From the NCBI GenBank assembly GCA_004322045.1, contig SCRN01000023.1, forward strand, positions 186,001 to 250,000: a stretch of DNA of 64,000 bases, written 5' to 3'. Below the pieces are notes generated by a model. It had not been told where the DNA came from, searched no databases, and worked only from the letters and a program-made list of their open reading frames with translations. The position numbers and the translations under genes were made by a program. Every line of letters begins with the position of its first letter. The stretch's first letter is position 1. Positions 56,210 to 64,000 of the stretch are shown here, in pieces. This DNA comes from Paraburkholderia sp. Its GTDB lineage: Bacteria > Pseudomonadota > Gammaproteobacteria > Burkholderiales > Burkholderiaceae.

Positions 56210-57112
56210 ATGTCGATGCCGCCCCTCGATCCGCCCCGCTTCCGCGATTGCGCGCGTTATTGGCGCTCGCCGTTGCTGCCCGGCGCCGACATGCTCACGG
56301 CCGAGTACCGGGAACACGAGTTCTCGCCCCATTGGCACGAAGCCTATGCGGTGCCCGTGATCGAAGCGGGCGCAGAGATGTACGCTTACCAAGGCGCCCG
56401 GCACGTGGCCGAAGCGGGGACCGTCCCAGTGATCAATCCGGGCGAGGTCCACACGGGCTCGCGTGCAATGGAAGTGGGCTGGCGCTACCGCGTCTTCTAT
56501 GCCCCCGTCGATTTCATGCAGCAGTTGGCAGGCGAAATTGCCTCGGCGCCGCAGCCGATGCCATGGTTTCCGGTGGATGTCATCCGCGATCCGGATCTCG
56601 CCGTTCGCGTCGCCCGCGCTCACCGGCTGCTCGAAGGGCACGTCAATGGCGCCCCGGGAGACGGCTCGGATGAAACCACCCCGGACGGCGACCCGCTCGC
56701 AGCCGAGATGGCGCTCATCGACGCATTCTCGACGCTGATCGTGCGGCACGCGCTCAGCCATCCGGACGCGGGCCGCCCCAAAGCCGATCCGCCGCGCGTC
56801 GCATTGATGAAAGCGCGCCTCGCGGCCGATTTGATCGAACCGCTGAGTCTGACCGAGCTGGCTGCGCAGGTCGGGCTGTCGGCGTTCCACGCCGCGCGCC
56901 TATTCACGCAGGCGACGCGCATGCCGCCCCACGCGTGGCGCAACCAATTGCGGCTGCAGCGTGCGCTGGCCCGCCTGCGCGACGGCACGCCGGTCGCCGA
57001 TGTCGCCGCGGCCTGCGGCTTCACCGATCAAAGCCATTTCACGCGCCACTTCCGGCGCATGTTCGGCGTACCGCCGGGCCGCTGGCAGACCGGCGAGCGC
57101 GGCGGGCGCTGA
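56210..57112 (+). CDS. AraC-family transcriptional regulator
   Basis: 300 residues: an N-terminal cupin sensing domain (about 35-110: EHEFSPHWHEAYAVPVIEAGAE, VPVINPGEVHTG) and a C-terminal double HTH (about 205-295: LSLTELAAQVGLSAFHAARLFTQATRMPPHAWRNQLRLQRA ... VADVAAACGFTDQSHFTRHFRRMFGVPPGRW). It directly precedes azlCD on the same strand and such AraC-azlC pairs are common, so it may sense amino acids and control the exporter. Confidence 0.93.
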   Translation: MSMPPLDPPRFRDCARYWRSPLLPGADMLTAEYREHEFSPHWHEAYAVPVIEAGAEMYAYQGARHVAEAGTVPVINPGEVHTGSRAMEVGWRYRVFYAPVDFMQQLAGEIASAPQPMPWFPVDVIRDPDLAVRVARAHRLLEGHVNGAPGDGSDETTPDGDPLAAEMALIDAFSTLIVRHALSHPDAGRPKADPPRVALMKARLAADLIEPLSLTELAAQVGLSAFHAARLFTQATRMPPHAWRNQLRLQRALARLRDGTPVADVAAACGFTDQSHFTRHFRRMFGVPPGRWQTGERGGR

Positions 57113-57240
57113 CCGGTGCACGGCGCTTGCTGCAGCGAGGACGCACGCGGCGCGGGGGTGTGCACGATAGGCAAAGCAAGAACGTACAAGCGCCGCGCAT
57201 CGCACGGCCGCTATCCTGCGCCTAGCAGGAGGATTTCCCT

Positions 57241-58089
57241 TTGAAACCGCGCACCCCTTTCAATGAATTCATCGCCGGCGCCCGCGACACGATCCCCATG
57301 ATGGTCGGCGCCGCGCCCTTCGGCGTGATCTTCGGCACGCTCGTGACGGCCGGACCGCTGCACCCATGGCATGGGCAATTGATGTCGCTCGCTGTCTTCG
57401 CGGGCTCGTCGCAGTTCATCGCGCTCGGCCTCATCGCCTCGCATGCCGGCTTTGCGGTGATCTGGGCGACGACGCTGATCGTCAACGTGCGCCATGTCCT
57501 CTACAGCGCGACGCTCGCACCCTACGTCGCCCGCCTGCCCCTGCGCTGGCGGCTTGCGCTCGCCGCGCTGCTGACCGACGAGGTGTTCGCGGTGGCCTAT
57601 GCCCACTACCGCCACGCGCCGCCGGGGAAAATCGGTCCCCATTATTTCCTGGGATCCGGCGTCGCGATGTACGTGAACTGGCAGATCTGGACGTTGGCCG
57701 GCCTGCTGTTCGGCGCAGCCTTCCCGCGACTGCAGTCGCTCGGTCTCGATTTCGCGATGGTGGCAACTTTCATCGCGATCGTGGTGCCGCAACTCGTTTC
57801 GCTCCGCTACGTCGCATCGGCTGCTACTGCGGGCATCGTCGCGCTGGCATGCGCCGGCTTGCCGTACAAGCTCGGCTTGCTGGCGGCGGTGGCGGCCGGC
57901 GTCGCCGTCGGCGTGGTGCTGTCGCGGCCTTGGACAACGCGCGGCGGCCAGTCGCAAGCAGCCGGCGAAAGCGAACGGGGCAGGCACGGCGCGCGAGCGC
58001 AGCAAACGAGAAGCGCTGCGCCGGCCGACAGCATCAAGCGAGACGCGACGGCACGTGCTGCCGATCGCAGTGCGGAGGTCGCACGATGA
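57241..58089 (+). CDS. azlC: Branched-chain amino acid export protein AzlC
   Basis: Large subunit of the AzlCD (BrnFE-type) exporter. 282 residues. The start is a TTG at 57241, decided by AGGAGG at 57227-57232, eight bases upstream. The N-terminal part has the family GARDTIPMMVGAAPFGVIFGTL and AGSSQFIALGLI blocks, five to six membrane helices and NVRHVLYSATLAP. The last 50 residues are a polar Arg/Ala/Gln-rich tail absent from typical members (about 230-240 residues). Its stop overlaps azlD (58086-58089). Confidence 0.93.
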   Translation: MKPRTPFNEFIAGARDTIPMMVGAAPFGVIFGTLVTAGPLHPWHGQLMSLAVFAGSSQFIALGLIASHAGFAVIWATTLIVNVRHVLYSATLAPYVARLPLRWRLALAALLTDEVFAVAYAHYRHAPPGKIGPHYFLGSGVAMYVNWQIWTLAGLLFGAAFPRLQSLGLDFAMVATFIAIVVPQLVSLRYVASAATAGIVALACAGLPYKLGLLAAVAAGVAVGVVLSRPWTTRGGQSQAAGESERGRHGARAQQTRSAAPADSIKRDATARAADRSAEVAR

Positions 58090-58409
58090 ACTATGTTCTG
58101 CTGATCTTCGGTATGGCCGTCGTTACATTCCTGATCCGCTCGACGGTCTTCATGCTCGGCGAGCGCGTGGCCTTTGCGCCGCTCGTGCGCACGGCGCTCG
58201 GCTTCGTGCCCGTGACCGTGCTCACGGCCATCATCGTGCCGATGGCGGTCACGCCCCACGGCGGTGCACTCGAACTCACTTGGCGCAACCCTCAGCTCAT
58301 CGGAGCGCTGGCCGCCTGCGCGGTGTCCGCGCTGACACGCCGGCCGCTTCTGACCATCGCCGTCGGCTTGGCGGTCTTCTTCTTGTGGCAGGGCTTGATC
58401 GTTCGCTAA
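58086..58409 (+). CDS. azlD: Branched-chain amino acid export protein AzlD
   Basis: 107-residue small subunit with about four membrane helices: MNYVLLIFGMAVVTFLIRS, FVPVTVLTAIIVPMAV, LIGALAACAVSAL, and LLTIAVGLAVFFLWQ. Needed with AzlC for export of leucine, isoleucine or valine; the exact substrates here are inferred. Starts in an ATGA overlap with azlC. Confidence 0.93.
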   Translation: MNYVLLIFGMAVVTFLIRSTVFMLGERVAFAPLVRTALGFVPVTVLTAIIVPMAVTPHGGALELTWRNPQLIGALAACAVSALTRRPLLTIAVGLAVFFLWQGLIVR

Positions 58410-58675
58410 TTGCCCAATCGTCTAACGACGTCGTCCCGATACCCTCAAGTTCCGCGTCCATTCGCCGTTATTCAGTCGAAGCGCGTTTTTTGGCCGCACG
58501 GCGCGGGGACGCGCCGGCGCCCGTCGTCGGTAGCGGCCCAAATCACGCATGCGAAAACCGTAAAGCCGATTTCGCGCCCGGCCGCTCACTTGCATGTCGA
58601 ACCCGGCCAGGCCGGCGGCGGCTCGTGCAAGCCGCTGCAGCATGCGGCCGGCCGGACGAGCGATCAGGACAAGCC

Positions 58676-59449
58676 ATGGGTCAAATCACCCTTTCTCTTC
58701 GAGACGAGACGATCTCTTCGCTGCACAAGGACTTCGAGGCCTTCGTGCGCGTGTCGCTCAAGCTCGACCCACAGTTCGCGACGCCCTCGTTCGAAGACTT
58801 CCTGCGCGCCAAGCTCCTCGACAACATGGTGCCGTTGACCGAGCACGCCGTGCAGCGGATGTTGCAGGGAGGCCAGTACGCATGGGCCAAGCGCACGCTC
58901 GAAAAGGAATTTCCGGACGTCGTCGCCATCCTCATGCGCCAAGCCGAGGAATTCGGCTTCAGCTTCGCCGTGCGCTCTGAATGGACGCCGGAAGAACTCG
59001 CCAAAGCGGCGCGAGACTGGGCGTCGGCCATCGTCAAGGAAGCCGGTGGCGAGCCCGAATTGGTCGATCCGCTCGCCGCACAGATCAAGTCGACAGCGCG
59101 CGACATTCAATCGCTCGAAGAGAAAATGCAGACGCCGGCTTGGCGGCTGGCCGAATCGCTGCGTCAGCGCGTGTACGAGGCGAAGATTGCCTGCGAGACG
59201 AGCATCGGCAGCACGGCGCGCGAAAAGCTCGGCGAGCTGCGCGGCCTGCTCAAGCTGGGCCTTGCGCATGGTTCGTTCCAGAAGCAGGAAGCGCAGCAGA
59301 TCATGGAGTACATGCGTTTGCTCAAGCCCGAGATTTTCGTCGAAGAGCCGTACGATATCTTCACGCGCATGGCAGCCTGGATGCGCAACTTCTTCATGCC
59401 GCCCGCCCGGCCCGCTCAGCCTCGCGTCGAGCCTCGCCGACCGCGCTAG
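58676..59449 (+). CDS. Helical protein of unknown function
   Basis: 257 residues starting MGQITLSLRDETISSLHKDFEAFVRVSLK. Predicted mostly alpha-helical and soluble: Trp-containing helices (EWTPEELAKAARDWASAIVKEAGG, YDIFTRMAAWMRNFFMPPARP) and a coiled-coil-like stretch (IKSTARDIQSLEEKMQTPAWRLAESLRQRVYEAK). No signal peptide or membrane segment. I recognise no family. 266 bases after azlD, so it probably has its own promoter, but none was seen. The frame is also open upstream, where it overlaps azlD and is not coding. Confidence 0.75.
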   Translation: MGQITLSLRDETISSLHKDFEAFVRVSLKLDPQFATPSFEDFLRAKLLDNMVPLTEHAVQRMLQGGQYAWAKRTLEKEFPDVVAILMRQAEEFGFSFAVRSEWTPEELAKAARDWASAIVKEAGGEPELVDPLAAQIKSTARDIQSLEEKMQTPAWRLAESLRQRVYEAKIACETSIGSTAREKLGELRGLLKLGLAHGSFQKQEAQQIMEYMRLLKPEIFVEEPYDIFTRMAAWMRNFFMPPARPAQPRVEPRRPR

Positions 59450-59451
59450 AG

Positions 59452-59487
59452 CCACTACCGCTACTACCGCTACTACCGCCACTATCG
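59452..59487. repeat. 9-bp tandem repeat between two convergent genes
   Basis: Imperfect units CACTACCG, CTACTACCG, CTACTACCG and CCACTATCG run head to tail in the 63-base gap between the unknown helical gene and the helicase gene. No hairpin or T tract. Confidence 0.82.
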
Positions 59488-59512
59488 CCCCCAGCCCCGC
59501 TCGGGCCGGAAT

Positions 59513-61621
59513 TCAGTCCCACATCCCCTTCAGTTGCGCGGCGATGTCGACGCGCGCCTTCGCCGCGGCCGCGAGCCCCGTCGCCGTCGGCGGCGCGGCG
59601 GGCGTAACCCGCGGCCATGCATGCGCATCGAACAGCGGGAGCAGCGATGCGGGAATGAATCGCGTGCGCGAAGCCCAGACGTGCCGATCACCCTGCGCGC
59701 TCTGATTGTGGACGTAAAAACGCTGCGGCACGACGATATGCAGATCTTCCTTCGCTCTGGTCATCGCCACGTAAAGCAGGCGGCGCTCTTCGTCGATTTC
59801 CTCTTGGCTGCCCGTTCCTAGGTCGGACGGAATGCAGCCGTCGACCCCGTTCAGCACGAACACGTTGCGCCATTCCTGGCCCTTGGCCGAATGGATCGTC
59901 GAGAGGATCAGGTAGTCCTCATCCAGGAGCGGCACGCCCGCCTCGCCGCTCGTCGCATCGGGCGGATCGAGCGTCAACTCGGTCAAGAAACGCTCGCGCG
60001 AAGGAAAGGTCGCCGCCAGGCTTTCCATCTGCAGGATATCGGCGTGGCGCATGGCGGCGTCTTCGTGATTGCGCTCGAGATGCGGCTCGTACCAACGCCG
60101 CACTTGCTCGAATTCGGCCGGCCAGGGCGTGCGCAATGCGCCAATTTCGCCCATCAGCAGCGCGAAGTCCGGCCATTCGGCATGCGCACGCGCCGGCGGA
60201 TCGTAGGCGAGCAACGGGGCGGGCAGCTCGCCCGACGTGGCCACGGCATCCAGCACACGCGCGGCCGTCGCCGGCCCCACGCCAGGCATGAGTTGCAGCA
60301 CGCGAAAGCCCGCCACACGGTCGCGCGGGTTTTGCGCCCAGCGCAACACCGCGAGCACATCCTTCACATGCACCGAATCGAGAAAACGCAGCCCGCCGAA
60401 CTTCACGAACGGAATGTTGCGCCGAGCGAGCTCGATCTCCAACGCCGCGCTATGATGCGCGGCCCGAAACAAAACCGCCTGCGCCTTGAGCTTCATCCCC
60501 GCTTCGCGGGCCTCGAGCACCGCTTCCACAACGTAGCGCGCCTGCTCGATCTCCCCCGCCACCGATACGAGCCGCGGCCGCTGCGCCCCGGCTTTGTCGG
60601 TCCATAAGTCCTTGGTAAAGCGCTCGGCAGCTAAACCGATCACGGCGTTCGATGCCGCCAAGATCGGCGCCGTGGAGCGGTAATTGCGCTCCAGCGTCAC
60701 GCGCATGGCGTTCGGCTCGAATTGGGACGGGAAATCGAGAATGTTGCGCACGGTTGCGCCGCGAAACGAGTAAATCGATTGAGCGTCGTCGCCGACGACG
60801 GTAAGCCCTCGCCCCTCGGGCTTCATCGCGAAAAGGATCGCGGCCTGCAAGCGGTTCGTGTCTTGGTATTCGTCGACTAGCACATGATCGAAGCGCTGGC
60901 CGAGGTCCGAGGCGATCGTCGGCTCCGACGCCATGCGCGACCAATACAGCAGCAAATCGTCGTAATCGAGAATGTTCTGCGCCTGTTTCGCGGCGACGTA
61001 AGCGGCAAACAGCGCGCGCAGATCGCGCTCCCATTCGCGGCACCATGGAAACGTCTGCTCCAGCACCTGAGCGAGCGTGGCGCCCGTATTGACGACACGT
61101 GAATAAATGGCAAGACACGTGCCCTTCACGGGGAAGCGCCGTTCCTTCGCCGACAGCCCGAGCTCGTGCCGTACGACGTTGAGCAAATCCGCGCAGTCTT
61201 CCCGGTCATTGATCGTGAAAACGGGAGAGAGCCCGATCGCTTCGGCGTATTCGCGCAGCAGTCGCGCCCCGACGCTGTGAAACGTCCCGCTCCATGTCAG
61301 GGCCTGCGCCAAGTCGGCGCGCGTGCCGAGCGCCTGCGCAGCAATGCGCGTCGCCCGCCGCGTCATGTCTTGCGCCGCACGGCGCGAGAACGTGAGCAGC
61401 AATAGCCGCCTCGGATCGGCGCCTTTGACGAGCAGATGCGCGACCCGGTGCGCGAGCGTATTGGTTTTGCCCGAGCCCGCGCCGGCGATCACGAGCAGCG
61501 GGCCGCCGGGGCTCGCATGCTCGCCCACGCCGTACTCGACCGCCGCGCGCTGGGCGTCGTTGAGCTTGTCGAGATAAGGCGCTTGCGCCTGGGACGAACC
61601 GGAGAGGACGGCGGTAGACAT
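59513..61621 (-). CDS. UvrD/Rep-family ATP-dependent DNA helicase
   Basis: 702 residues from ATG 61621 (MSTAVLSGSSQAQAP); ATG 61645 eight codons upstream is an alternative and neither has a clear Shine-Dalgarno sequence. All SF1 motifs are present: Q motif/LNDAQRAAVEY, Walker A IAGAGSGKTNTLAHR, motif Ia LLLTFSRRAAQDM, motif II VDEYQDTNRLQ, III VVGDDAQSIYSFRGA, IV ERNYRST, V TIHSAKGQEWRNVFV, VI EERRLLYVAMTRAKEDL. The shorter C-terminal accessory domain and gap in 2B region differ from UvrD and Rep. Likely a paralog acting in replication or repair. Confidence 0.92.
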   Translation of the reverse strand: MSTAVLSGSSQAQAPYLDKLNDAQRAAVEYGVGEHASPGGPLLVIAGAGSGKTNTLAHRVAHLLVKGADPRRLLLLTFSRRAAQDMTRRATRIAAQALGTRADLAQALTWSGTFHSVGARLLREYAEAIGLSPVFTINDREDCADLLNVVRHELGLSAKERRFPVKGTCLAIYSRVVNTGATLAQVLEQTFPWCREWERDLRALFAAYVAAKQAQNILDYDDLLLYWSRMASEPTIASDLGQRFDHVLVDEYQDTNRLQAAILFAMKPEGRGLTVVGDDAQSIYSFRGATVRNILDFPSQFEPNAMRVTLERNYRSTAPILAASNAVIGLAAERFTKDLWTDKAGAQRPRLVSVAGEIEQARYVVEAVLEAREAGMKLKAQAVLFRAAHHSAALEIELARRNIPFVKFGGLRFLDSVHVKDVLAVLRWAQNPRDRVAGFRVLQLMPGVGPATAARVLDAVATSGELPAPLLAYDPPARAHAEWPDFALLMGEIGALRTPWPAEFEQVRRWYEPHLERNHEDAAMRHADILQMESLAATFPSRERFLTELTLDPPDATSGEAGVPLLDEDYLILSTIHSAKGQEWRNVFVLNGVDGCIPSDLGTGSQEEIDEERRLLYVAMTRAKEDLHIVVPQRFYVHNQSAQGDRHVWASRTRFIPASLLPLFDAHAWPRVTPAAPPTATGLAAAAKARVDIAAQLKGMWD

Positions 61622-61865
61622 CGAGGACACGGCGCGATCATGCATCTTCAAAACCACTGGGGAATGTGGCCAGCGCCGCACTATCTCGAAAGCGATGGCG
61701 GCGACCATGCGTACTGTATAGGCATACATATGCGCCGTGCAAGTCCTTCGAATTCTGCGCAAAGGGCGGCATCGACGAAATACGCGGCTTTCTCCTCGCT
61801 CCCGGCAGCCCGGTGCCTTATGATGCCTGCCCTAGTCGCTCATTTGCCGCACGCCGGCTATTACC

Positions 61866-62087
61866 ATGGCCAATCTCAATTTCACGCTCACGGGCGATCA
61901 CGTCGAACTGCACAATCTGCTCAAGCTCATGGGCCTGGCGGACAGCGGCGGCACGGCGAAGCTGCTCGTCGCCTCGGGCGCGGTCACCGTCGATGGCCGC
62001 GTCGAGTTGCGAAAGACCTGCAAAATCCGCGCGGGCCAAGTCGTCATGCTCGGAGACACACGCATCGCGGTTCACGAGCCCGGCTGA
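61866..62087 (+). CDS. S4-domain RNA-binding protein (YbcJ-like)
   Basis: 73-residue single-domain S4 protein: VELHNLLKLMGLADSGGTAKLLVASGAVTVDGRVELRKTCKIRAGQVV. It resembles E. coli YbcJ, an RNA-binding protein associated with ribosome assembly or rRNA processing; the target is not known. Lies 244 bases upstream-divergent from the helicase and 175 bases ahead of the MATE gene. Confidence 0.88.
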   Translation: MANLNFTLTGDHVELHNLLKLMGLADSGGTAKLLVASGAVTVDGRVELRKTCKIRAGQVVMLGDTRIAVHEPG

Positions 62088-62262
62088 ACCTGGGCCGGTT
62101 CCGCCCAGCGCGCCGAGCGCCGCCGCCGGCGTACGAGAGATCTACGAATTTAGGTCATCGACAGCCACGCTCGGAAGCAATAAGCTCTTTCGTTCCGACG
62201 AAAACAACATGGGCCGCGCGCGTTGCGCGCCGATACGCCCGCTGCGCCTCGATTGCCTTGCC

Positions 62263-63648
62263 ATGTCCGAATCCGCCGTTTCCGGGGCCGCCGCCAAGTC
62301 GCCCCCGCCGCCGCTGTCGCGCCACGCCGCTGATACCGCTCGCCTGGCCGCGCCACTTGCCATCGCACAACTGTCGCAGATGGCGATGGGCGTCACCGAT
62401 ACGATCCTGCTAGGCTCGTTGAGCGCCGACGCGCTCGCCGCCGGCGGTCTCGGCGCGGGCATGTTCTTCGTCATCGTCACGCTGCTGCAAGGCGTGCTCA
62501 GTTCCGTAAGCGTGACCGTCGCCAATGCGCGCGGAGCCCAAGCCGAGCATCGCGTGCCGCATATTTATTGGACGGGGCTCGCCCTATCGGTGCTGCTCGC
62601 CGTGCCGGCATTCGTGCTCCTGTCGTACACCGAGCCCATCTTGCTCGCCTTCGGCGAGCCGCCTCGTCTGGCGCACGACGTCGCGGCCTACACGGGCGTG
62701 CTGCGCTTCGCCTCGCTCGGCAGCTTGATCGGCATCGGCATGATGCGCGCGTTTTTGCCCGCTATTGGCGCGGCCAAGCGCTTGTTGTGGGTCTCGCTCG
62801 TCGGCGTCGTGTTCAACGGCGTGCTCAACTACGGGCTCATCCACGGCGTCCATGGCCTGCCTAGGCTCGGCATGCTCGGCTCGGCTACGGCCACGACGAT
62901 CACGGTCTGGCTCAGCGCCATCACGCTCGTCGCGCTGCTGCACGGGCGGCCGCATTTCCGGCATTTCGTGGCAGCCAAACGGCCGACGATGCCGCTCATG
63001 GGCGAACTGTTCGCGATCGGCTGGCCCGTCGCGATCACCTATGGCGTCGAATCGATGCTGTTTCTTTGCACGGGCCTGTTCATTGGTTTGATCGGAGAAA
63101 AACCGCTCGCCGCGCATCAAGTGGCGATGAGCGTGAGCTCGGTCACCTTCATGGTGCCGCTCGCGATCGGCCAGGCCGCCAACGTGCGCGTCGGCTATTG
63201 GATGGGCGCCGGCGATCGGGTCGCCGCGCGCCATGCGGGTTTCGTCGCGCTCGCGCTCGGCGTCGTCTATATGTCGATGACGGGGCTGCTGTTCATCCTC
63301 GCGCCGCACGCGATCATCGGCCTCTACTTGCGCTTGGACGATCCCGCCAACGCGCAAACGATCTCGATCGCGGCCTCGTTGCTCGGCGTCGCCGCCGTTT
63401 TCCAAATCGTCGATGGCATGCAGACCATCGGCTCGGGTTGCCTGCGTGGCCTCAAAGACACGCGCATCCCGATGCTGGCGGCGGCCTTCGGCTATTGGGG
63501 TGTCGGCTTTCCCACGGGCTATGTGCTCGCTTTCCATGCCGGGCTCGGCCCGCGCGGGCTATGGTGGGGACTGGCGGCGGGCTTGGCCAGCGTCGCCGTG
63601 TTGATGACGCTGCGCTTCGAGCGGCGAACGAGGGTCCGTTCACGCTGA
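62263..63648 (+). CDS. MATE-family multidrug/metabolite exporter
   Basis: 461 residues, twelve membrane helices in two similar halves. Hallmarks: LAAPLAIAQLSQMAMGVTDTILLG at the start, QGVLSSVSVTVANARGA (N-lobe), and the C-lobe AHQVAMSVSSVTFMVPLAIGQAANVRVGYWMGAGD. ATG 62263 (MSESAVSGAAAKSPP) is preferred; ATG 62209 is in frame 18 codons upstream. Exports cationic compounds using Na+ or H+; the substrate is unknown. Confidence 0.92.
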   Translation: MSESAVSGAAAKSPPPPLSRHAADTARLAAPLAIAQLSQMAMGVTDTILLGSLSADALAAGGLGAGMFFVIVTLLQGVLSSVSVTVANARGAQAEHRVPHIYWTGLALSVLLAVPAFVLLSYTEPILLAFGEPPRLAHDVAAYTGVLRFASLGSLIGIGMMRAFLPAIGAAKRLLWVSLVGVVFNGVLNYGLIHGVHGLPRLGMLGSATATTITVWLSAITLVALLHGRPHFRHFVAAKRPTMPLMGELFAIGWPVAITYGVESMLFLCTGLFIGLIGEKPLAAHQVAMSVSSVTFMVPLAIGQAANVRVGYWMGAGDRVAARHAGFVALALGVVYMSMTGLLFILAPHAIIGLYLRLDDPANAQTISIAASLLGVAAVFQIVDGMQTIGSGCLRGLKDTRIPMLAAAFGYWGVGFPTGYVLAFHAGLGPRGLWWGLAAGLASVAVLMTLRFERRTRVRSR

Positions 63649-63694
63649 TAACGGGATTGCGCCACTCCTAGATAAGCAAAGCATCCTTTATTGG

Positions 63695-63723
63695 TTGGAT
63701 GGGACTCGCAACCGGCCTACGAT
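63695..63723 (+). promoter_or_regulatory. Candidate sigma-70 promoter after the MATE gene
   Basis: TTGGAT (63695-63700), exactly 17 bases, TACGAT (63718-63723). Predicted start about 63730. Together with the terminator at 63752-63780 it defines a transcript of about 50 bases. Confidence 0.5.
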
Positions 63724-63751
63724 AACCATCGACTCTTCTGACAGGGTGCTC

Positions 63752-63780
63752 GGCTCGCCCCCGCGGCGGGCCTCTTTTTT
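63752..63780 (+). terminator. Intrinsic terminator
   Basis: GGCTCGCC (63752-63759), loop CCCGC, GGCGGGCC (63765-63772) with one G-U pair, followed by TCTTTTTT. It could end the MATE transcript (104 bases after its stop) or a short RNA from the promoter at 63695-63723. Confidence 0.8.
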
Positions 63781-63880
63781 GCCTCTCGCGCATCTGACGC
63801 ACGCCAGCGCTTGACCATGTGCGTGCGCAGCGGGTAATTCACGCCGGCTTCCAATAAAATGCCTGTGTTGGTGCCGGTAC

Positions 63881-64000
63881 ATGCGTCCGCTGGCCGCGGT
63901 CCGCCCCCCCAGAGAGGATGAGTCCGACGTGTTCTATGAGCCATGGATGAGGCTTCGGGCCGCATCGCGTCATTGCCTGCGCCGCTTGTTCATCAGCTTG
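63881..64000 (+). CDS. Possible start of a gene running off the window
   Basis: Open frame beginning ATG 63881 (MRPLAAVRPPREDESDVFYEP) with no stop to base 64000; the downstream part WMRLRAASRHCLRRLFISL could begin at GTG 63929 or ATG 63947. No convincing Shine-Dalgarno sequence and only 40 residues visible, so it is tentative. I recognise no family. Confidence 0.2.
   Translation, partial: MRPLAAVRPPREDESDVFYEPWMRLRAASRHCLRRLFISL

Larger units (their letters stand above)
63649..64000. other. 352-base terminal region: promoter, terminator and a possible gene start
   Basis: Contains a sigma-70-like promoter (63695-63723), an intrinsic terminator 29 bases beyond it (63752-63780), and an open frame from ATG 63881 running off the window. 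Nothing else recognisable. Confidence 0.6.

Noticed and set aside
1-64000. Mobile elements, prophage genes, CRISPR arrays or a defence system
   Set aside because: No transposase, integrase, phage structural gene, cas gene or regularly spaced repeats of suitable length were found; the gene content is core.

Overview
The window is a contiguous piece of a GC-rich (roughly 63-65% by eye) beta-proteobacterial chromosome, almost certainly from Burkholderiaceae (Burkholderia, Paraburkholderia, Trinickia or a close relative). The support is an EF-P with Arg32 in the modification loop beside an EarP rhamnosyltransferase, an rpoE-rseA-rseB-mucD unit, a soluble NAD-linked formate dehydrogenase (fds), the lepA-lepB-rnc-era-recO-pdxJ-acpS-nagZ string, and the rpmF-plsX-fabH-fabD-fabG-acpP-fabF cluster. 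I saw no insertion sequence, prophage, integrase or CRISPR array. This is mostly core genome, and its interest lies in regulatory RNA and DNA structures and a few damaged or extended genes.

Layout. (1) Bases 1-4572, plus strand: fdsB (cut by the window edge), fdsA and fdsD. (2) 4592-6433, minus strand: a flavin monooxygenase with an unusual insert. (3) 6710-8593: a TPR protein with a glycosyltransferase-like C-terminus. (4) 8627-11482, minus: pgsA and uvrC. (5) 11634-13491: earP and efp, then a strong terminator. (6) 13812-15192: a frameshifted NtrC-like response regulator behind a near-consensus sigma-54 promoter. (7) 15338-35615: twenty consecutive minus-strand genes, in transcription order yceD, rpmF, plsX, fabH, fabD, fabG, acpP, fabF, a YgfX-like gene, rpoE, rseA, rseB, mucD, a glutaredoxin-like gene, lepA, lepB, rnc, era, recO, pdxJ, acpS and nagZ (plsX and rpmF are separated by a terminator). 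They join fatty-acid and phospholipid synthesis, envelope-stress control, protein export, RNA processing and cofactor synthesis. (8) 35876-37212, plus: a Maf nucleotide pyrophosphatase and a tetrapyrrole-methylase-family methyltransferase. (9) 37307-40429, minus: a signal-peptide-peptidase-like protease, a Rieske protein, a HAD phosphatase and rluC. (10) 40430-41153: a long non-coding leader, then rne. (11) 44488-48453: moaA, mobA and moeA, a small membrane protein and a GNAT acetyltransferase. The molybdenum-cofactor genes supply the pathway that the formate dehydrogenase needs. (12) 48553-54530, minus: rmuC, a 2-hydroxyacid dehydrogenase, an NhaD-type antiporter, an orphan LutC-like protein and pncB. 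(13) 54783-58409: fdxA, two identical tRNA-Asn genes, a CreA-family protein, an AraC regulator and azlCD. (14) 58676-63648: an unknown conserved-looking protein, a UvrD-like helicase (minus), an S4 RNA-binding protein and a MATE exporter. The last 350 bases contain a promoter and a terminator about 30 bases apart, and possibly the start of another gene.

Best candidates for new biology: a 12-bp perfect hairpin in the rnc leader just upstream of the RNase III start; a long bulged stem with a U-rich tail between acpP and fabF; a GTAAC/GTTAC dyad in front of rpoE; the sigma-54 promoter in front of an orphan NtrC-like regulator that has lost the sigma-54-contact motif and is frameshifted; and recurring 9-bp tandem repeats. 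All positions were read by eye. RNA folding, homology searches and expression data were not available.
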